Assembly: GCA_009363875.1 (NCBI GenBank)
Contig: CM018688.1
Coordinates: forward strand, 63,899,001 to 63,963,000
DNA: 64,000 bases
Source: Mikania micrantha
Taxonomy: Eukaryota > Streptophyta > Magnoliopsida > Asterales > Asteraceae
Direction of reading: 5' to 3'
Shown in pieces: positions 1-10,925 of this stretch. Under the pieces are notes generated by a model, which was given only the letters and a program-made list of their open reading frames with translations, was not told the DNA's origin and did not search any database. Both the position numbers and the translations under genes were made by a program. The stretch's first letter is position 1; each line of letters opens with the position of its first letter.

Positions 1-260
1 GAGGGGGTGAGGGTGACTCGTTGACCAGCGACCACCGAAGCGCTGCTTTCAACAGAGTCATCCTTTGTCACCAGGGATGAGTTTGCCCAAAACTGGTTTA
101 GAGCAACATCCGAGATAGGAGGATTTAGAGTGAGAGCAGTATGAACAAAGGAGTTTACCATAATGTCGATTGCTTCGTTGTAGTGAGGGTATTCAGAAGA
201 TTTGACAAGGTAAGCTCCAAGGTTGTGGATTGGCTTGATTTTCAAGGCTTCAGATGCCAT
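1..260 (-). CDS. Extra ORF downstream of copia pol (env-position), partial
   Basis: An ATG at 260-258 opens a frame that stays open to the window edge, at least 86 codons. It starts MASEALKIKP and contains the segment NEAIDIMVNSFVHTALTLNP followed by a tryptophan-containing LNQFWANSS stretch. I recognise this as the N-terminus of an ORF that follows pol in SIRE-like elements and that is often mis-annotated as a host protein in daisy-family genomes. In SIRE elements this position has been called envelope-like. I see no signal peptide or membrane segment in the visible part, so a true envelope role is not supported. It lies about 1 kb beyond the pol stop. Function unknown. Confidence 0.6.
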   Translation of the reverse strand, partial: MASEALKIKPIHNLGAYLVKSSEYPHYNEAIDIMVNSFVHTALTLNPPISDVALNQFWANSSLVTKDDSVESSASVVAGQRVTLTP

Positions 261-1257
261 TTTTGCGACGATGAACACCGAGCAATTATGAGTGCAAAGT
301 GTGAGTACAACTCTTTGCTTTAAAATTAGAGAAAAAGATATGAAGAAGTTTAGCCGTTTGCACACAAGGGCGGTTTCAAAAATAAAAACCTCCACTACTT
401 ATAACTTATCAAAAGTTTTACCTTAGGGTTTTTACCCATTGGACAAACCTGTGATCATGAGAGAGAATAACAAACGACAAAGGAGTACGTTCATGCACAA
501 CCTGAAGTACAGACAAAGCTTTGTAAGGAATGAAGCCTGGTCCGATGCCGTTACACCATCATCATGAGCATCAAGCTCAGACGAGATCAGTGTAAGTGCG
601 TCGTGCCAGGCGACATGCCTGACAAGCAGTTGTCCTTCGCCATGAGCAGCATTTAGAAGATTCAAAGTTGAACGAAGGGTTTTCTTGATCAAAAGAAGAT
701 TAAGAAACTTCGTTAAGTTATTGTGAAAGAACTGAGGGACTTAAGAGGGTAACAGCTGATATAAATAATATCAGTGGTCATTAGAGAAAAGAAGGGTAAA
801 AACGTAAAATGCAAAGATATTATTGAGCCGTGAGAACAATTAATGAGGGTCAATTCAATTAATTGTAGGGGGTCTAAGATGGTCAAATCAGACTTAAATC
901 TTAAGAATTAGTTAACCATAGAGAAAAGAAGTTAACCACGGAAGAGAATTTTAAATGTCGGAAGAACCTTATCCTCGGAAGCAAAGTAACCATGGATAAG
1001 TGATGAGGTTAAAAGTCTCGGAAGTAAAAGAGACATCGGAAGTGAAATGTAGCAACGAAAGTTTTAACCGCGGCACTGAACCTATCCGTGTTATGGGATA
1101 ACCACTGAGAGAGACCAAGGTTGCTTCATCAGTGGTTTATCTAATATCCGTTGTTTGGATAATCATTGAAGGTTATCCTTTTATGTATGTATTTAAAGGT
1201 TTAAGAAACACATTCTTAACCATGTTTATTAGCTCATATTTATCATTCCCAATTTGG
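261..1257 (-). other. Spacer between pol and the extra ORF
   Basis: This stretch separates the pol stop at 1258 from the ATG at 260. It contains one 86-codon open frame on the minus strand (692-432) that matches no family I know and has no domain signature. The rest is AT-rich, with scattered CGGAAG/CTTCCG motifs like those in the element's LTR (7880-8140). In SIRE-like elements this interval is normally non-coding or an upstream part of the extra-ORF transcript. Just past the pol stop, another frame (about 1260-1200) still reads like a pol C-terminal tail, which suggests a late frameshift. Confidence 0.5.
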
Positions 1258-2879
1258 TCACAACTTAGAAAAGGTGGAAGAGTCCAAGGGTTTGGTAAAT
1301 ATGTCCGCTATTTGGTTACTTGTAGAGACATGTTCTAGGACAATTAGTCCCTTTTCAAAACAGTCTCTAATGAAGTGATGCCTTATTTCTATGTGTTTGG
1401 TTTTTGAATGATAGACAGGATTCTTTATTATGTTTTTGGCAGCTTCGCTATCTATTAGGAGAGATTTTTTTAGTTCAGTTATTCCAAAATCCGGCAGTTG
1501 GTATTGTAACCAAAGGATTTGGGCAGTGGAATGGGCTGCTGCAATGTACTCAGCTTCAGCAGTTGAATTTGACACCGACGTTTGCTTCTTGCTTTTCCAT
1601 GACACTAAGCAATTTACAAAGAACTGACATCCTCCCGAAGTAGACTTTCTGGTGAGCGAGCATCCAGCATAATCACTGTATGAAAAACCAACAAGCTTCC
1701 AAGTTTGATTAGCAGGATACCATATAGCTAGCATAGGAATGCCTTTAAGATATCTGAGTATCCTCTTCACAAATGACAAATAGGATTGTTTGGGGGCTGA
1801 CTGGTATCTTGCACAGACACATGTTGCATACATGATGTCTGGCCTCGATGTAGTGAGATACATCAAAGATTCAATCATGCACCTGTAGAGGGTTTGATCT
1901 ACAGGTTCACCATTTTCATCTGGACTTATTCCTGGACTTGTAGCCATGGGGGTAGAGATTATTCTGCAATCATTCATATCAAATTTATTTAGAAGATCCT
2001 TTACATATTTAGATTGATGAATGAAAGTCCTATTGGGGGTTTGTTTGACTTGGAGTCCTAAAAATATTTTTAGTTCCCTTAAAGCACTCATTTCAAACTT
2101 ATAAGACATTAATAAAGAAAATTTTTCACACAAGGAAGGTTTTGTTGATCCAAAAATGATGTCGTCGACATAAATTTGAACCAGCAAAAGTTCCTTGTCT
2201 ACCCTCTTGATGAACAAAGTCTTATCAATGGTTCCCCGATAAAATTTATTAGAAAGAAGAAATTGAGAAAGAGTGTCATACCATGCTCTGGGTGCCTGTT
2301 TCAGACCATAAAGTGCTTTATCTAGTATGTATACCTGATCAGGATGATGAACATCATCAAATCCCGGAGGTTGACACACATAGACTTCCTCCTTTATAGT
2401 CCCATACACGAATGCACTTTTTATATCCTTTTGATATACCTTTATATTATGGGATATAGCAAATGCTAGGAAGAGTCTGATGGTTTCTAGTCTGGCCATG
2501 GGAGCAAAGGTTTCATCATAATCGATGCCTTCCTCTTGGCAGTACCCTTGCACTACCAATCTGGCTTTATTTTTTATCACGATGCCTCTGTCATCTGTTT
2601 TATTTCTAATTCCCATCTAGTTTTGATAGGGTATTTTCCTACTGGTAAGGGGCAGAGAGTCCAAACATTTTGCCTTTTGAACTGTAATAGTTCATCTTGC
2701 ATAGCCTCTACCCAATTATTATCTTTAAGAGCTTCCTGATATTTGGAAGGCTCAACTTGGGACAAGAAGGCTGCATGAAGGCAGAAGTTTGAAATCTGGC
2801 TCTTAGTTTGAACACCTTTATTTAAATCACCTAAGATCTGTTCTAGAGGATGATTTCTGCTAAAAGGAATGATGTCCAA
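1258..2879 (-). pseudogene. Copia reverse transcriptase and RNase H
   Basis: The main 452-residue frame (2616-1258) carries the copia reverse transcriptase: a DETFAPMARLETIR segment near residue 35, KALYGLKQAPRAWY near 100, and the catalytic YVDD at about residues 149-152. RNase H follows, with a YSDYAGC motif, the TRKSTSGG segment and STAEAEYIAAA, and the end reads DIFTKPL. The N-terminal part (2879-2577, containing EAMQDELLQFKRQNVW) is in another frame, so a frameshift lies near 2580-2616. This enzyme would copy element RNA into DNA inside the virus-like particle. The catalytic residues I can see are intact, but the domain cannot be made as one protein. Confidence 0.9.
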
Positions 2880-3068
2880 CAGTTATTTGTAGACGCAGCA
2901 TCGGAAGAAGATGAGTTTTCAGTGGGGCCAGGAGAGTTTTATGGTGGGGAAGTATGAACATGTTCAGGTGAACATATACAGGTATATTATCCAAGGCTGA
3001 GGATAAAGGATTGGATATTATTTGATAAGAAGAAACAAAGGTAAAGAATTTAGATATAGAACAATCCT

Positions 3069-3866
3069 CTAGAGAGGATAGATCTTCAGAAGTTCGACAT
3101 GATTCTGAAGAAATAGAAGAAGAGGGGTTAGAAGAAATGTAGGTGAAGCTTCAAGATCAAAGAGGTCGTTAGGAGCATATGGGAAAGAGGAAATTGATGC
3201 AGATTCATCGAATTTAGCATCAATAGTTTCCTCAAAAATTTTGGTCCTAAGGTTGAAAGCTCGGTAAGCCTTAGAGGTCTGAGAGTATCCAACAAAATAT
3301 CCAGAGTCAACTTTAGTAGCAAACTTGGAGAAAGAGTCTTTTGTGTTCAAAATGAAACACGGACACCCAAAAACTTTAAAGAAAGAAATGAGAGGCTTTA
3401 TGTTATGAAGGACTTCATAGGCAGTCTTGTTATGTCTCTTCACAATGTGAACTCTTTTTAAGACATAGCAAGCAGTGTTTACTGCCTCAGCCCAGAAGGA
3501 TAAAGGTAATCCTGAGTCTGCAAGCATAGTTCTTGCAGCTTCATCAAGTGTCCTATTCTTTCTTTCAACAACTCCATTTTAAGAAGGAGTTCTAGGAACA
3601 CTATATTGCCTGAGGATTCCTTTAGAGATTCAGAACTTATCAAGAACCTGATTCTTGAATTCAGTGCCATTATCACTCCTTATTGTCTTGACAGGAAGAC
3701 CAGATTGTCTTTCAAGTTGGGTGACAAGGGCAATTATTTTATAAGAAGTCTCATCTTTGCTGAAGAGGAAGAAGGTCCAGCAAAATCTTGAGTAGTCATC
3801 CATAACAACTAAACAATATCTCTTTTTTGCCAAACTAGCTACCTTCACTGGACCAAACAGATCCAT
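3069..3866 (-). pseudogene. Copia integrase core and C-terminal part
   Basis: Frame 3866-3630 starts with MDLFGPV and contains VVMDDYSRFCW and IRSDNGTEF, the first two acidic positions of the integrase DDE triad. Frame 3527-3069 contains LPLSFWAEAVNTACYVLKR, then the VFGCPCFI and FVGYSQTSKAYR segments typical of the copia integrase C-terminus. The two frames are separated by disruptions between 3630 and 3527, the region where the catalytic Glu belongs. The product would insert the cDNA into chromosomes. The region continues from the GAG-pre-integrase domain above it and leads into reverse transcriptase below it, the normal copia order. Confidence 0.88.
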
Positions 3867-4517
3867 GTGAAGCAGATTGAGACAGTTAGTTGTTTTGGAT
3901 TCCTTAATAGACTTATGTGATTTTTATGTGGCTTTCCCTTTAAGCAAGATTCACATTGACCTTCAAAGTGAAATTCTTTGGAAGGCAATCCTCTTACTAA
4001 AGAAAGAGTGAAAAGCTTATGAAGAGATTTGTGGTTAAGATGACTGAGTCTTCTGTGCCAGAGGGCAATTTTAGAAGATGATGCTTTGGCTATCAAACAA
4101 GTAGGAGAGGATGTTTGAGAATCAGTGGCCATGTCTACAACGTAAACATCCACTTCTTTTCGCCGTTAGCAAGGTGTGTTGATCAATTAAGATCTTTATT
4201 TTTGAATTTATTTCAGGAGAAAGAATTTTGCAACTGTCCTTGGTGAAAAATGAACTAAAGTTCTTTTCAGCAAGTTGAGAAATGCTCAAGAGATTAAACT
4301 TGAGGTTTTCAACATAGCTTACATCTTTGAAGTGCAGTTTTCCACTTAGGACAGAACCAGACCCTACTATCCAACCCTTTGCATTATTTCCAAAGGACAT
4401 AGACCCTCCATTCTTTGGAATGAACTTATTTAAGATGGATCTGCATCCTGTCATATGCCTAGAGCCTCCACTGTCCACATACCACAGATGATTTTGGTTT
4501 GAAGAAGGTCTTTGCAC
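3845..4517 (-). pseudogene. Copia protease end and GAG-pre-integrase domain
   Basis: Frame 4517-4122 has LWYVDSGGSRHMTG, the aspartic protease active site (DSG) of copia elements. It is followed by LKFNLLSISQLAEK, normal for the protease to pre-integrase junction. Frame 4153-3845 has LWHRRLSHLNHKSLHKL and CESCLKGKPHK, the His/Cys zinc-binding motif that precedes integrase. The overlap of the two frames marks a frameshift at about 4122-4153. The protease would cleave the polyprotein. This copy is broken. Confidence 0.87.
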
Positions 4518-4637
4518 ATGAGGATTAAATGCAATAGGTTAGATATGGGTCATTTTTTAATCTTAAAATAAGTGTTATTCATCAATTTTTGCATCATTTG
4601 TATCAGTTGTTGCTGATTTTTTATGCAAGATATTGAT

Positions 4638-5677
4638 TTATGAATCAACAGAATAAGGGTTCACATCAGCATGAGAATGGGTAGCAGGAGTCACCATGGG
4701 ATAAGAAGGTGGTGTTCCAAGAATGGATGGTCCGGAAGAAGTAGATACAGGTGAAGACAAGGGAAGAAATGGATGAGAGATAGATCTTATTGAACAGTTA
4801 GCTGAAGATCTATTTGCCTTCTTTGATTTCTTCATCTTATTGGGAAGATTCCCTTTAGATGAAGAAGCCTGTTCAGCTTTCAATCTTTTAGCATTCAGTT
4901 TATCTCTAGTTTTCTCCAAAGGAGTTTTTGTCCAACAGTTTTCAGTAGTGTGATTGTACTTGAAACACTTTAGACAAGCGGGAGATAGAGAAGAATAGTT
5001 AGGGATGAAAGGCTTATTTGCCTTCATTCTTGGATAAGGTGGATGAGGATGAGAAGGAGGAAATCTGATATCAACCATGGGCCTCTTTCCTTTATCAAGG
5101 CGGGAAACATGATTATCAGAGGTTTCAAGAAGAATTGTACCTTCCGAACTTCGAGTTGAGCTCATGGTTGGAGCAATCTCAGTTTGTTCAGAAGAATTAT
5201 TATTCTGATCACTTTCCAAGTATGTTTCTTCTAGTTTTTCAACGTTGGTTTCAGTGGGATAAACAAACGTAGGAAAATGTCTAGGTTGGTACACTCTTAG
5301 AGGTGTGTTTTTTATGGCTGGAATTTCATCCGGAAGAAAGGTAGGGGAGATGGGTTCAGAATCAGTCTCATTTATTTCATTGTCAATCAGGGTATAGTCC
5401 TCTGGAGGACTAGTGTGATTATACCCGATTCCAAATTTGGCCTTGCTGTGAACTTGCTTACTCAGAAGCATTTTGAATCCTTTGCAGGATTCAACCACTT
5501 ATCACAGCTGACTTTGGTCTGAGACAGTTCATCTCTACAAGCTACATATTTTTCATTTTGCAAATCAAATAGAGTTTGTAGGTTGGATTTTTCAGTCTTT
5601 AGGATGGAGATTTGACTGTCTTTATTTTTTATTAATTTTTCTACTTCAGAATCTTTATTATCTAACAGTTGCTCCAA
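4638..5677 (-). pseudogene. Gag-pol linker with a second zinc knuckle
   Basis: Two frames (5677-5462 and 5498-4638) lie between gag and protease. The first is Lys/Glu/Asp/Asn-rich and could form a coiled coil. The second has a CCHC motif reading CLKCFKYNHTTENC (C-x2-C-x4-H-x4-C), followed by a basic stretch with KNKMKKSKK-like composition and a Ser/Pro-rich tail. A long acidic/Ser-rich linker is usual in large copia Gag proteins. A second CCHC far downstream of the first is less usual. It probably binds nucleic acid. The region is frameshifted relative to gag and protease. Confidence 0.65.
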
Positions 5678-7297
5678 CTCCTGATAAGCAACATGTTGGC
5701 TTTCTTAATTTTTGCAGAAGCCTCTATGCACGCATTGATACATAGTTTTTCCAAAGTAGAAGAAGATACCTGCGCATCAGGAGTGTCTGCTACAGGTTGT
5801 TCAGAAGAAGTAGAATCGTCACCAACAGCCATGAGAGCAAATTCTGTTGGTTCAGAGGTGATGAGGGCATAGCCTACATCTTCAGGCAGGCTGCTCCAGT
5901 CTACGTACTCTTCGGTGAAAAGAGCCGATTGACTAGAAGAAGAGGACTGGACAGCAGGGCCTGGTACATTTATTTGTGAAGGGGATGGTGCAACAATTTG
6001 AAGAGGGGCAGGAGTGAGTTGATACATGCTACCGTTGGCAGCTTGTACAAATTGTACATTGGTAGAAGGAGAGGTCTGTACAATGTGTGCTGACTCCTGA
6101 GAGTTGTTGTGCCTTCTAAAAGGTGAGGAAGAAGAAGAAGAAGAAGAAGAAGAAGAAGAAGAAGAAGGTGCTGAAGAAGTATGTGAGTGCGTGTTTGGGA
6201 AGGTCACATACGGTGAAGAGTTAGAGTTGGGAGCATTTTTGCATTCCTTGGCAAAGTGTCCAGTGCCATGACATCTATAGCATTGGACCTTAGCCTTATT
6301 TAGGCCAAACATGGTTTTCCCATGAATACCAGGAAATTTTCTTCTGGTCCTCTTGTAGAACTTATTCGTTCTTATGCTCAAGAGGGCCAGTTGGTGAAGA
6401 ATTTCTATCTCTTCCAAGTCATCACTTGGAACTTGATGGAGATCATCCATGATAAAGCACAGATGATCAGAAATAGGAGAGTGGTCATCATAAGAGGAAA
6501 AAGAGGTGATGCCAGTAGTTATGTCTATGTATTCATCATAACCCTAATCATTTGTCTCAGAGTTATGACTGAGAAGAGCTGTGTACCCTAGAACGTACTC
6601 TTCAGTTGATTTACCAGAATTTATTAGTTTTCGTTTCTGCTCAATCTCTCGCTCAAAGGTGAGAAACTTACCATGGAGTTGGGAAAGTGAGAGTTTGCCG
6701 AAGTTTGGAGAAGATCTCATGACAATGGAATAAGTTTCCCATTTTTTAGGCAGAGATCTCAAGAAACGATTTAGAACAGAGACAGGGGTACACTTGACCG
6801 GCTAATTTTAGTTCACTTAAGAGAGAAGTGAACCGTTCAAACTGTTGGGTCAGTGACTCACTATTTAGTTAGGAGAATGTCTCGTATTGTTGAGCTAATA
6901 CCTCCCTTGTATTAGCCACAACATCTTCGGTACCACCGAATTGCTCTTTTAGAGCATCCCACAAGTCTTTAGCAGACTCGTGGTGAACAAGACCAGAGTA
7001 TATTTTATTAGGTAGGGCCCTAGCCAGTTGAGCATGTGCCTTGGCATCAAGCTCTAACTTCTGGTAGTCTTCTTCGGTGTAATTCCGAGGATCCTTAGGG
7101 ACATGGTCTCCAGTCTCAGTGTCCAGGACCATTGGTTTATGAGGTCCGAACATGACGGACTTCAAACATCCTGTATGATTATTGGACAGATAATGTAACA
7201 TCCGTCTCTACCAAATGTTATATTGGTGCCTAACCAAGATTGGTGGCTTCATGGCAGAACCGGTGTTATGGGGGTCTAAGGTGAATTTTTCTGCCAT
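5662..7297 (-). pseudogene. Copia gag
   Basis: The likely start is the ATG at 7297-7295 (MAEKFTLDP), not the internal ATG at 7201. A stop codon (TAG) at 7210-7208 interrupts the frame after 29 codons. The capsid region contains SAKDLWDALKEQFGG (frame 7201-6869) and continues in another frame at 6762-6544 (LPKKWETYS..., TFEREIEQKRK). Frame 6450-5662 carries a zinc knuckle, CYRCHGTGHFAKEC, followed by a serine run encoded by a GAA/TTC microsatellite. Gag forms the particle and packages RNA. Several frame breaks make this copy defective. Confidence 0.88.
6128..6166. repeat. (GAA)13 microsatellite encoding a serine run
   Basis: Thirteen GAA units on the plus strand read as TCT serine codons in the gag frame on the minus strand, just after the zinc knuckle. 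This is a normal slippage product inside a low-complexity Gag linker. Confidence 0.95.
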
Positions 7298-7514
7298 GGG
7301 TTCACAAACAGTTATGAACAAATCAACGAGTGATGAGTTCTCAAAGTGATTTGTTAGAATGATTTTTGAACACAGTTTAGTTCAAAAACCAAACTCCTGC
7401 AGATTTAGAGAAAATAGAAAGACAGAAGAGATAGAACACAAAAAACTAAACAGCAAGATATTAGTGAGAGCTTTGAGTTTTAGTCTTGATGGTTAAACCA
7501 AGACTAAGGACAAG

Positions 7515-7526
7515 GCTCTGATACCA
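7515..7526 (-). other. Primer-binding site of the copia element
   Basis: The minus strand reads TGGTATCAGAGC, complementary to the 3' end of initiator methionine tRNA, five bases inside the 5' LTR. It fixes the orientation of the element and the inner edge of the LTR at 7532. The leader to the gag ATG (7514-7298) holds no other feature I can see. Confidence 0.92.
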
Positions 7527-7531
7527 ATTAT

Positions 7532-8206
7532 TGAACTGTAGAAACCTCGAGGAGTAGCTGTTTTACCAGGAACAAGGCTTTAGACTCTTAGTCAAAGCTT
7601 TGGTTTTTGCTCCCTCTAAAGTTTTGCTCAAGGTTATTTTCGTTGTTTAGTTTTCTTGCTTAGAAAGAGAGAAGAGAACAGATAGAAAGCACAAGGAATT
7701 TTGGGGGAAGTAATTCATTTTACTCAGAGAATGTTGGGACTTAAATACCCAACATTCTGAGATACAAGACAAGAAATAATAAGACAAATAGCTGACGCTG
7801 TTACAGACACTGAATCAACGGACTAGTACAAATACAAAGTCAACAACAATGGAAACAATAGTCTTCAGGAGTCTTCAGGTCTTCCGAGGTTGAAGTAGTT
7901 GTACTGAGCCTCAGTGGTTATTCTTTCGGAAGATGATCATCGGAAGCTGGTTAGTCAATCAGTTATTTCGGAATAGGAGATTGTCTTCCGAGTCATTTGA
8001 TGTCTTCCGATGCAATGGTTGTCTTCCGAAGGTGTCTTAGTCAGCTATTGTCTTCTGAGGTAGATAAGTTTAGCGACAGTTCTTTTTGGCGAATCTTCCG
8101 CTTTTGATCTTCCGATGCTGAAGCAGTTCTTCAATCGGAAGAGTAGCATCTGCGGCTGGTCAATCCACGGTTTATTCATTTGTTCTGGCTTCAATGGTTT
8201 TGTTCA
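7532..8206 (-). repeat. 5' LTR of the SIRE-like copia element
   Basis: The inner edge is fixed by the primer-binding site. The minus strand LTR ends in GTTCA. The outer edge is my proposal: a TGAAC start at 8206 would give matched TGAAC...GTTCA ends and a length of 675 bp. The LTR contains repeated CTTCCGA/TCGGAAG motifs (about 7880-8140). The partner LTR is outside the window, so the outer edge cannot be confirmed by comparison. Confidence 0.65.
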
Positions 8207-8419
8207 TGTTTTCTTAGCACATATTTAATAGGATAGTTTGTTTTATACGTATTATATGTGTCTCAAAGTAGTGCCTAAGTTTTCTTAAGGCCATGATTAA
8301 AGCTAGAATTAGTTTTTCAAGATGAGAATATCTGGTCTAAGTATCTAATAGGCTCTTACTTACATAATATACCGGATGTTGTGATCATTGATGATCCTTA
8401 ACGAACACAGCACTTACAG
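8207..8419. other. Short AT-rich interval, no recognised feature
   Basis: I see no coding frame, repeat or LTR end between the copia LTR and the gypsy pol fragment. It may be flanking gypsy sequence too decayed to read. Confidence 0.4.
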
Positions 8420-9345
8420 ACTACGGTGAGGATAAGTATTCTTTAAAATCCTGAAGCGCCTTCTCATGATCTTCATCCAATTGAAACTTCTTAATTTTCT
8501 TAAGGATATCATAGAATCCTTTGATTTTTTTTAGAAGACCTTGAGATGAATATATTGAGTGCAGCTATCCTTCCAGTCAATCTCTGCACTTCTTTTGTGT
8601 TCGTTGGGGATTTAAGGTTTAAGATAGCTTGAATCTGTTCTGGGTTGGCATCTATTCCTTTTTTGGTGACTATATATCCCAAGAATTTTCCTGATCTTAC
8701 CCCAAAATGAAACTTAGAGGGATTAAGTTTCCTATTGTAACGATCCAGGATATCGAATGATTCCTGAAGATCTTTGAGACGATTTTCAGTAATCTTTAAT
8801 TTGACCACCATATCATCTATATATACCTCCATAGTGTCCCCTAGTTTTTCCTTGAAAATCATGTTCACATGTCTTTGGTATGTAGCTACAACGTTCTTCA
8901 AGCCAAATGGCATTGTTGTATAGCAATATGTCCTGTTGGCGTCATGAAAGCAGTATCTTCTTGATCCGAAGGTTCCATTTGAATTTGTTGAAAGCCTGCT
9001 GATGCATCCATGAATGTTAACATTTCATGTCCTGCCGTTGCATCCATCATAGAGTCTATATGTGGTAATGGAAAGGGATCCTTAGGACAAGCTTCGTTAA
9101 GATTTGTATAGTCTACACAAACTCTCCACTTTCCATTCTTCTTTTGAACCACAACTACATTGGCTAGCCACCTTGGAAATTTCACTTCCCTAATCATCTT
9201 TGCCTTGAGGAGTTTCTCTACCTCCTCTTGGATGATTGTATTCCTCTCAGGGGAAAATTTCTTTCTTTTTTGGTGGGCAAGCTTAAAACTTCGATCTATT
9301 CCTAACTTATGTGTAATTACGTCTTAGACCATTGAAGCTTCAAAG
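8420..9345 (-). pseudogene. Tat-like Ty3/gypsy reverse transcriptase fragment
   Basis: The minus strand carries ANVVVVQKKNGKWRVCVDY, NLNEACPKDPFPLPHID and MLTFMDASAGFQQIQM in frame 9197-8898. Frame 8913-8509 then has MPFGLKN, the catalytic VYIDDMVVK and LNPSKFHFGVRSGKFLGY. Homology continues in shifted frames upstream to about 9345 (HKLGID, FSPERN) and downstream to about 8420 (FYDILKK). The NEACPKDPFPLP and MEVYIDDMVVKS-type motifs point to the Tat/Ogre side of Ty3/gypsy. There are no LTRs, protease or integrase, so this is only a pol slice, cut on both sides. Confidence 0.88.
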
Positions 9346-10060
9346 AAGGTGAAGGGAAGCCACTACTCATCAAAGGAGAATTCTCAGCCTCTTGTGGAGC
9401 TATCAAGATCTGTTCCAGCTCGAATCTACACTCCTAAGGTAGTATCTATTTCTTATCCACCCACATGCATGCACATCCACCCACATGGAACTCCAATCCA
9501 CTCACATGCATGAATTTGTTGGTATTCTTGTATGATTTTAGTTTATTTTATCTAAGATTAAAGTTAGAAATCATCTAGTATTAGGTTATGTTGATTTGAT
9601 GATGATTTTGAAAGACTTGCCATAAAAGGAAACTTTTATGCTGCATGCTGTAGATTTGTAAAGATCTAGACATGTTAGACATGTCTAGATGGTGTCAAAT
9701 GTATATTTAAGTGTTTAGAAAAACATTTGGATAGTTGGATTTGTGAAAGATAAGGTTTTGTAACAAACTTACAATTTTTAGAAACTGTTATAAATCAAAA
9801 GAGGGGATTTTAAGTTTTAATATGTTTTGATGATTTGTAACTATTGAAATATGTTTAAAAATGATTTTTAACATATTTGGAAACTTTTATTTTTGAAAAC
9901 GATCTTTTAAACGAATAATTACTATTTAAGGAAACTTTATTTTGAGGAAAATGGCATAAATGGTAATTTATGCACAAACGATGTATGTTAAGTGTTTAAA
10001 TATGTTTTTACAAACATACTAGAGGTATTATTTTTATGAAATGGGATTTCATAACCATAC
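9346..10060 (+). repeat. Left part of a Tekay-like LTR, split by a solo LTR
   Basis: There is no coding frame. The segment resembles the LTR at 15842-21394 in layout: a CTCCTAAGGTAG donor-like site at about 9431-9442 and then long AT-rich DNA with many ATGCATG stretches. It stops at 10060 with CATAC. The same CATAC reappears at 14520 and the AT-rich DNA then resumes, so the two parts were once joined. The left end is cut at the Tat fragment, so the LTR start is missing. Identification as an LTR rests on the layout and on the right part (14525-15400). Confidence 0.55.
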
Positions 10061-10364
10061 TGTAATATATGTGCCGGAATCGTTACCGGAACAGTAATTT
10101 GCACAGTAAAGTGCACAGTAACTCAAGTACAAACTATGCGAACTAGGTCGATACTATTGACACTTGATGCTAAACACAAACTATTACACTATGTTTCTAA
10201 AATCCTGATTTAAACCTCATGGTTTAAACAGTGAGAAACACATCAGACAACAATGAACAAGTACACACATGCTTGATTTGATGCTCTTATGTATAAACGT
10301 ATGCGAGGTTAAACAAAATAAAACAATAACAGACGTTGTTGCGGAATGCTAAACCGACGAATTT

Positions 10365-10390
10365 TTCGTATAGGTGACGATCTGTACGAA
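10365..10390. promoter_or_regulatory. Inverted repeat around GTGACGAT (family A)
   Basis: Arms TTCGTATAG and CTGTACGAA pair over nine positions (one G-T) around the 8-base centre GTGACGAT. The same centre with different but still pairing arms occurs in two other LTRs. TGACG is the known core of plant TGA-type bZIP binding sites. Binding here is inference. Confidence 0.6.
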
Positions 10391-10854
10391 TACATCTGAA
10401 AGTTTAACGATCTGAAATGATGACTAAAAAGTAGCAAACAAAATCAGAAAGTGAAACGTACGATCGTGTGCGTACAGTTAGCGCTCTGTACGAAAACGCG
10501 CGTAAGTGACGTTTTCTGACGAAACGAAACGAAGACGATTCGAACGATAATAAATATAAGGAAATATAATATTTCATGTTTTACAATTTTGAAACTCATC
10601 AGAAATAAATTAAAAAGAAACCATTTTAAATTAAAATACGTAAATACGCAAACAATTAACGAAACGCGTGAAATAGTAAATTTCGATAAATAATTCAAGA
10701 ATAATAATATTTAAAATATTTACTAGAAATAACCACCTTTCAAACATTCAAAATAAGGTCTTTTTATTTAATTTATAAAACACGCGCGTAACGTGCCGGA
10801 AACACGACGAAAACGAGAACCGAGTAACCGAAACGAACCCGAACACCCCCGGGG

Positions 10855-10925
10855 TATTTAAACCTTAAAAGAGGCCATTTCTTTCATTTCTACCATCTCT
10901 CTCTCTCTAAACTCTCTAAACCGTC
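10855..10925 (+). promoter_or_regulatory. LTR promoter: TATA box and CT-rich start region
   Basis: TATTTAAA at 10855-10862 is preceded by an AACCGAAACGAACCCGAA-like block and followed by long CT runs (10885-10940), as expected around a plant transcription start. The LTR at 40678 has the same layout (TATATAAA at 41462) and the one at 42631 has TATAAG at 43433. The start site itself is inferred. Confidence 0.6.

Larger units (their letters stand above)
1..8206 (-). mobile_element. SIRE-like Ty1/copia retrotransposon, decayed, 3' end outside window
   Basis: Read on the minus strand the order is 5' LTR (8206-7532), primer-binding site, gag, protease, integrase, reverse transcriptase, RNase H, a spacer, then an extra ORF that leaves the window at base 1. 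Protease and integrase precede reverse transcriptase, which defines Ty1/copia. The reverse transcriptase signature YVDDIIFGS and the extra ORF downstream of pol fit the SIRE/Maximus lineage. Stop codons and frameshifts break gag and pol into many pieces, so the copy cannot make its own proteins. The 3' LTR is not in the window, so insertion age cannot be estimated here. Lineage assignment is by recognised motifs, not by a tree. Confidence 0.88.

Noticed and set aside
432..692. 86-codon open frame in the copia spacer
   Set aside because: No homology I can recognise. Kept only as a note in the spacer entry.
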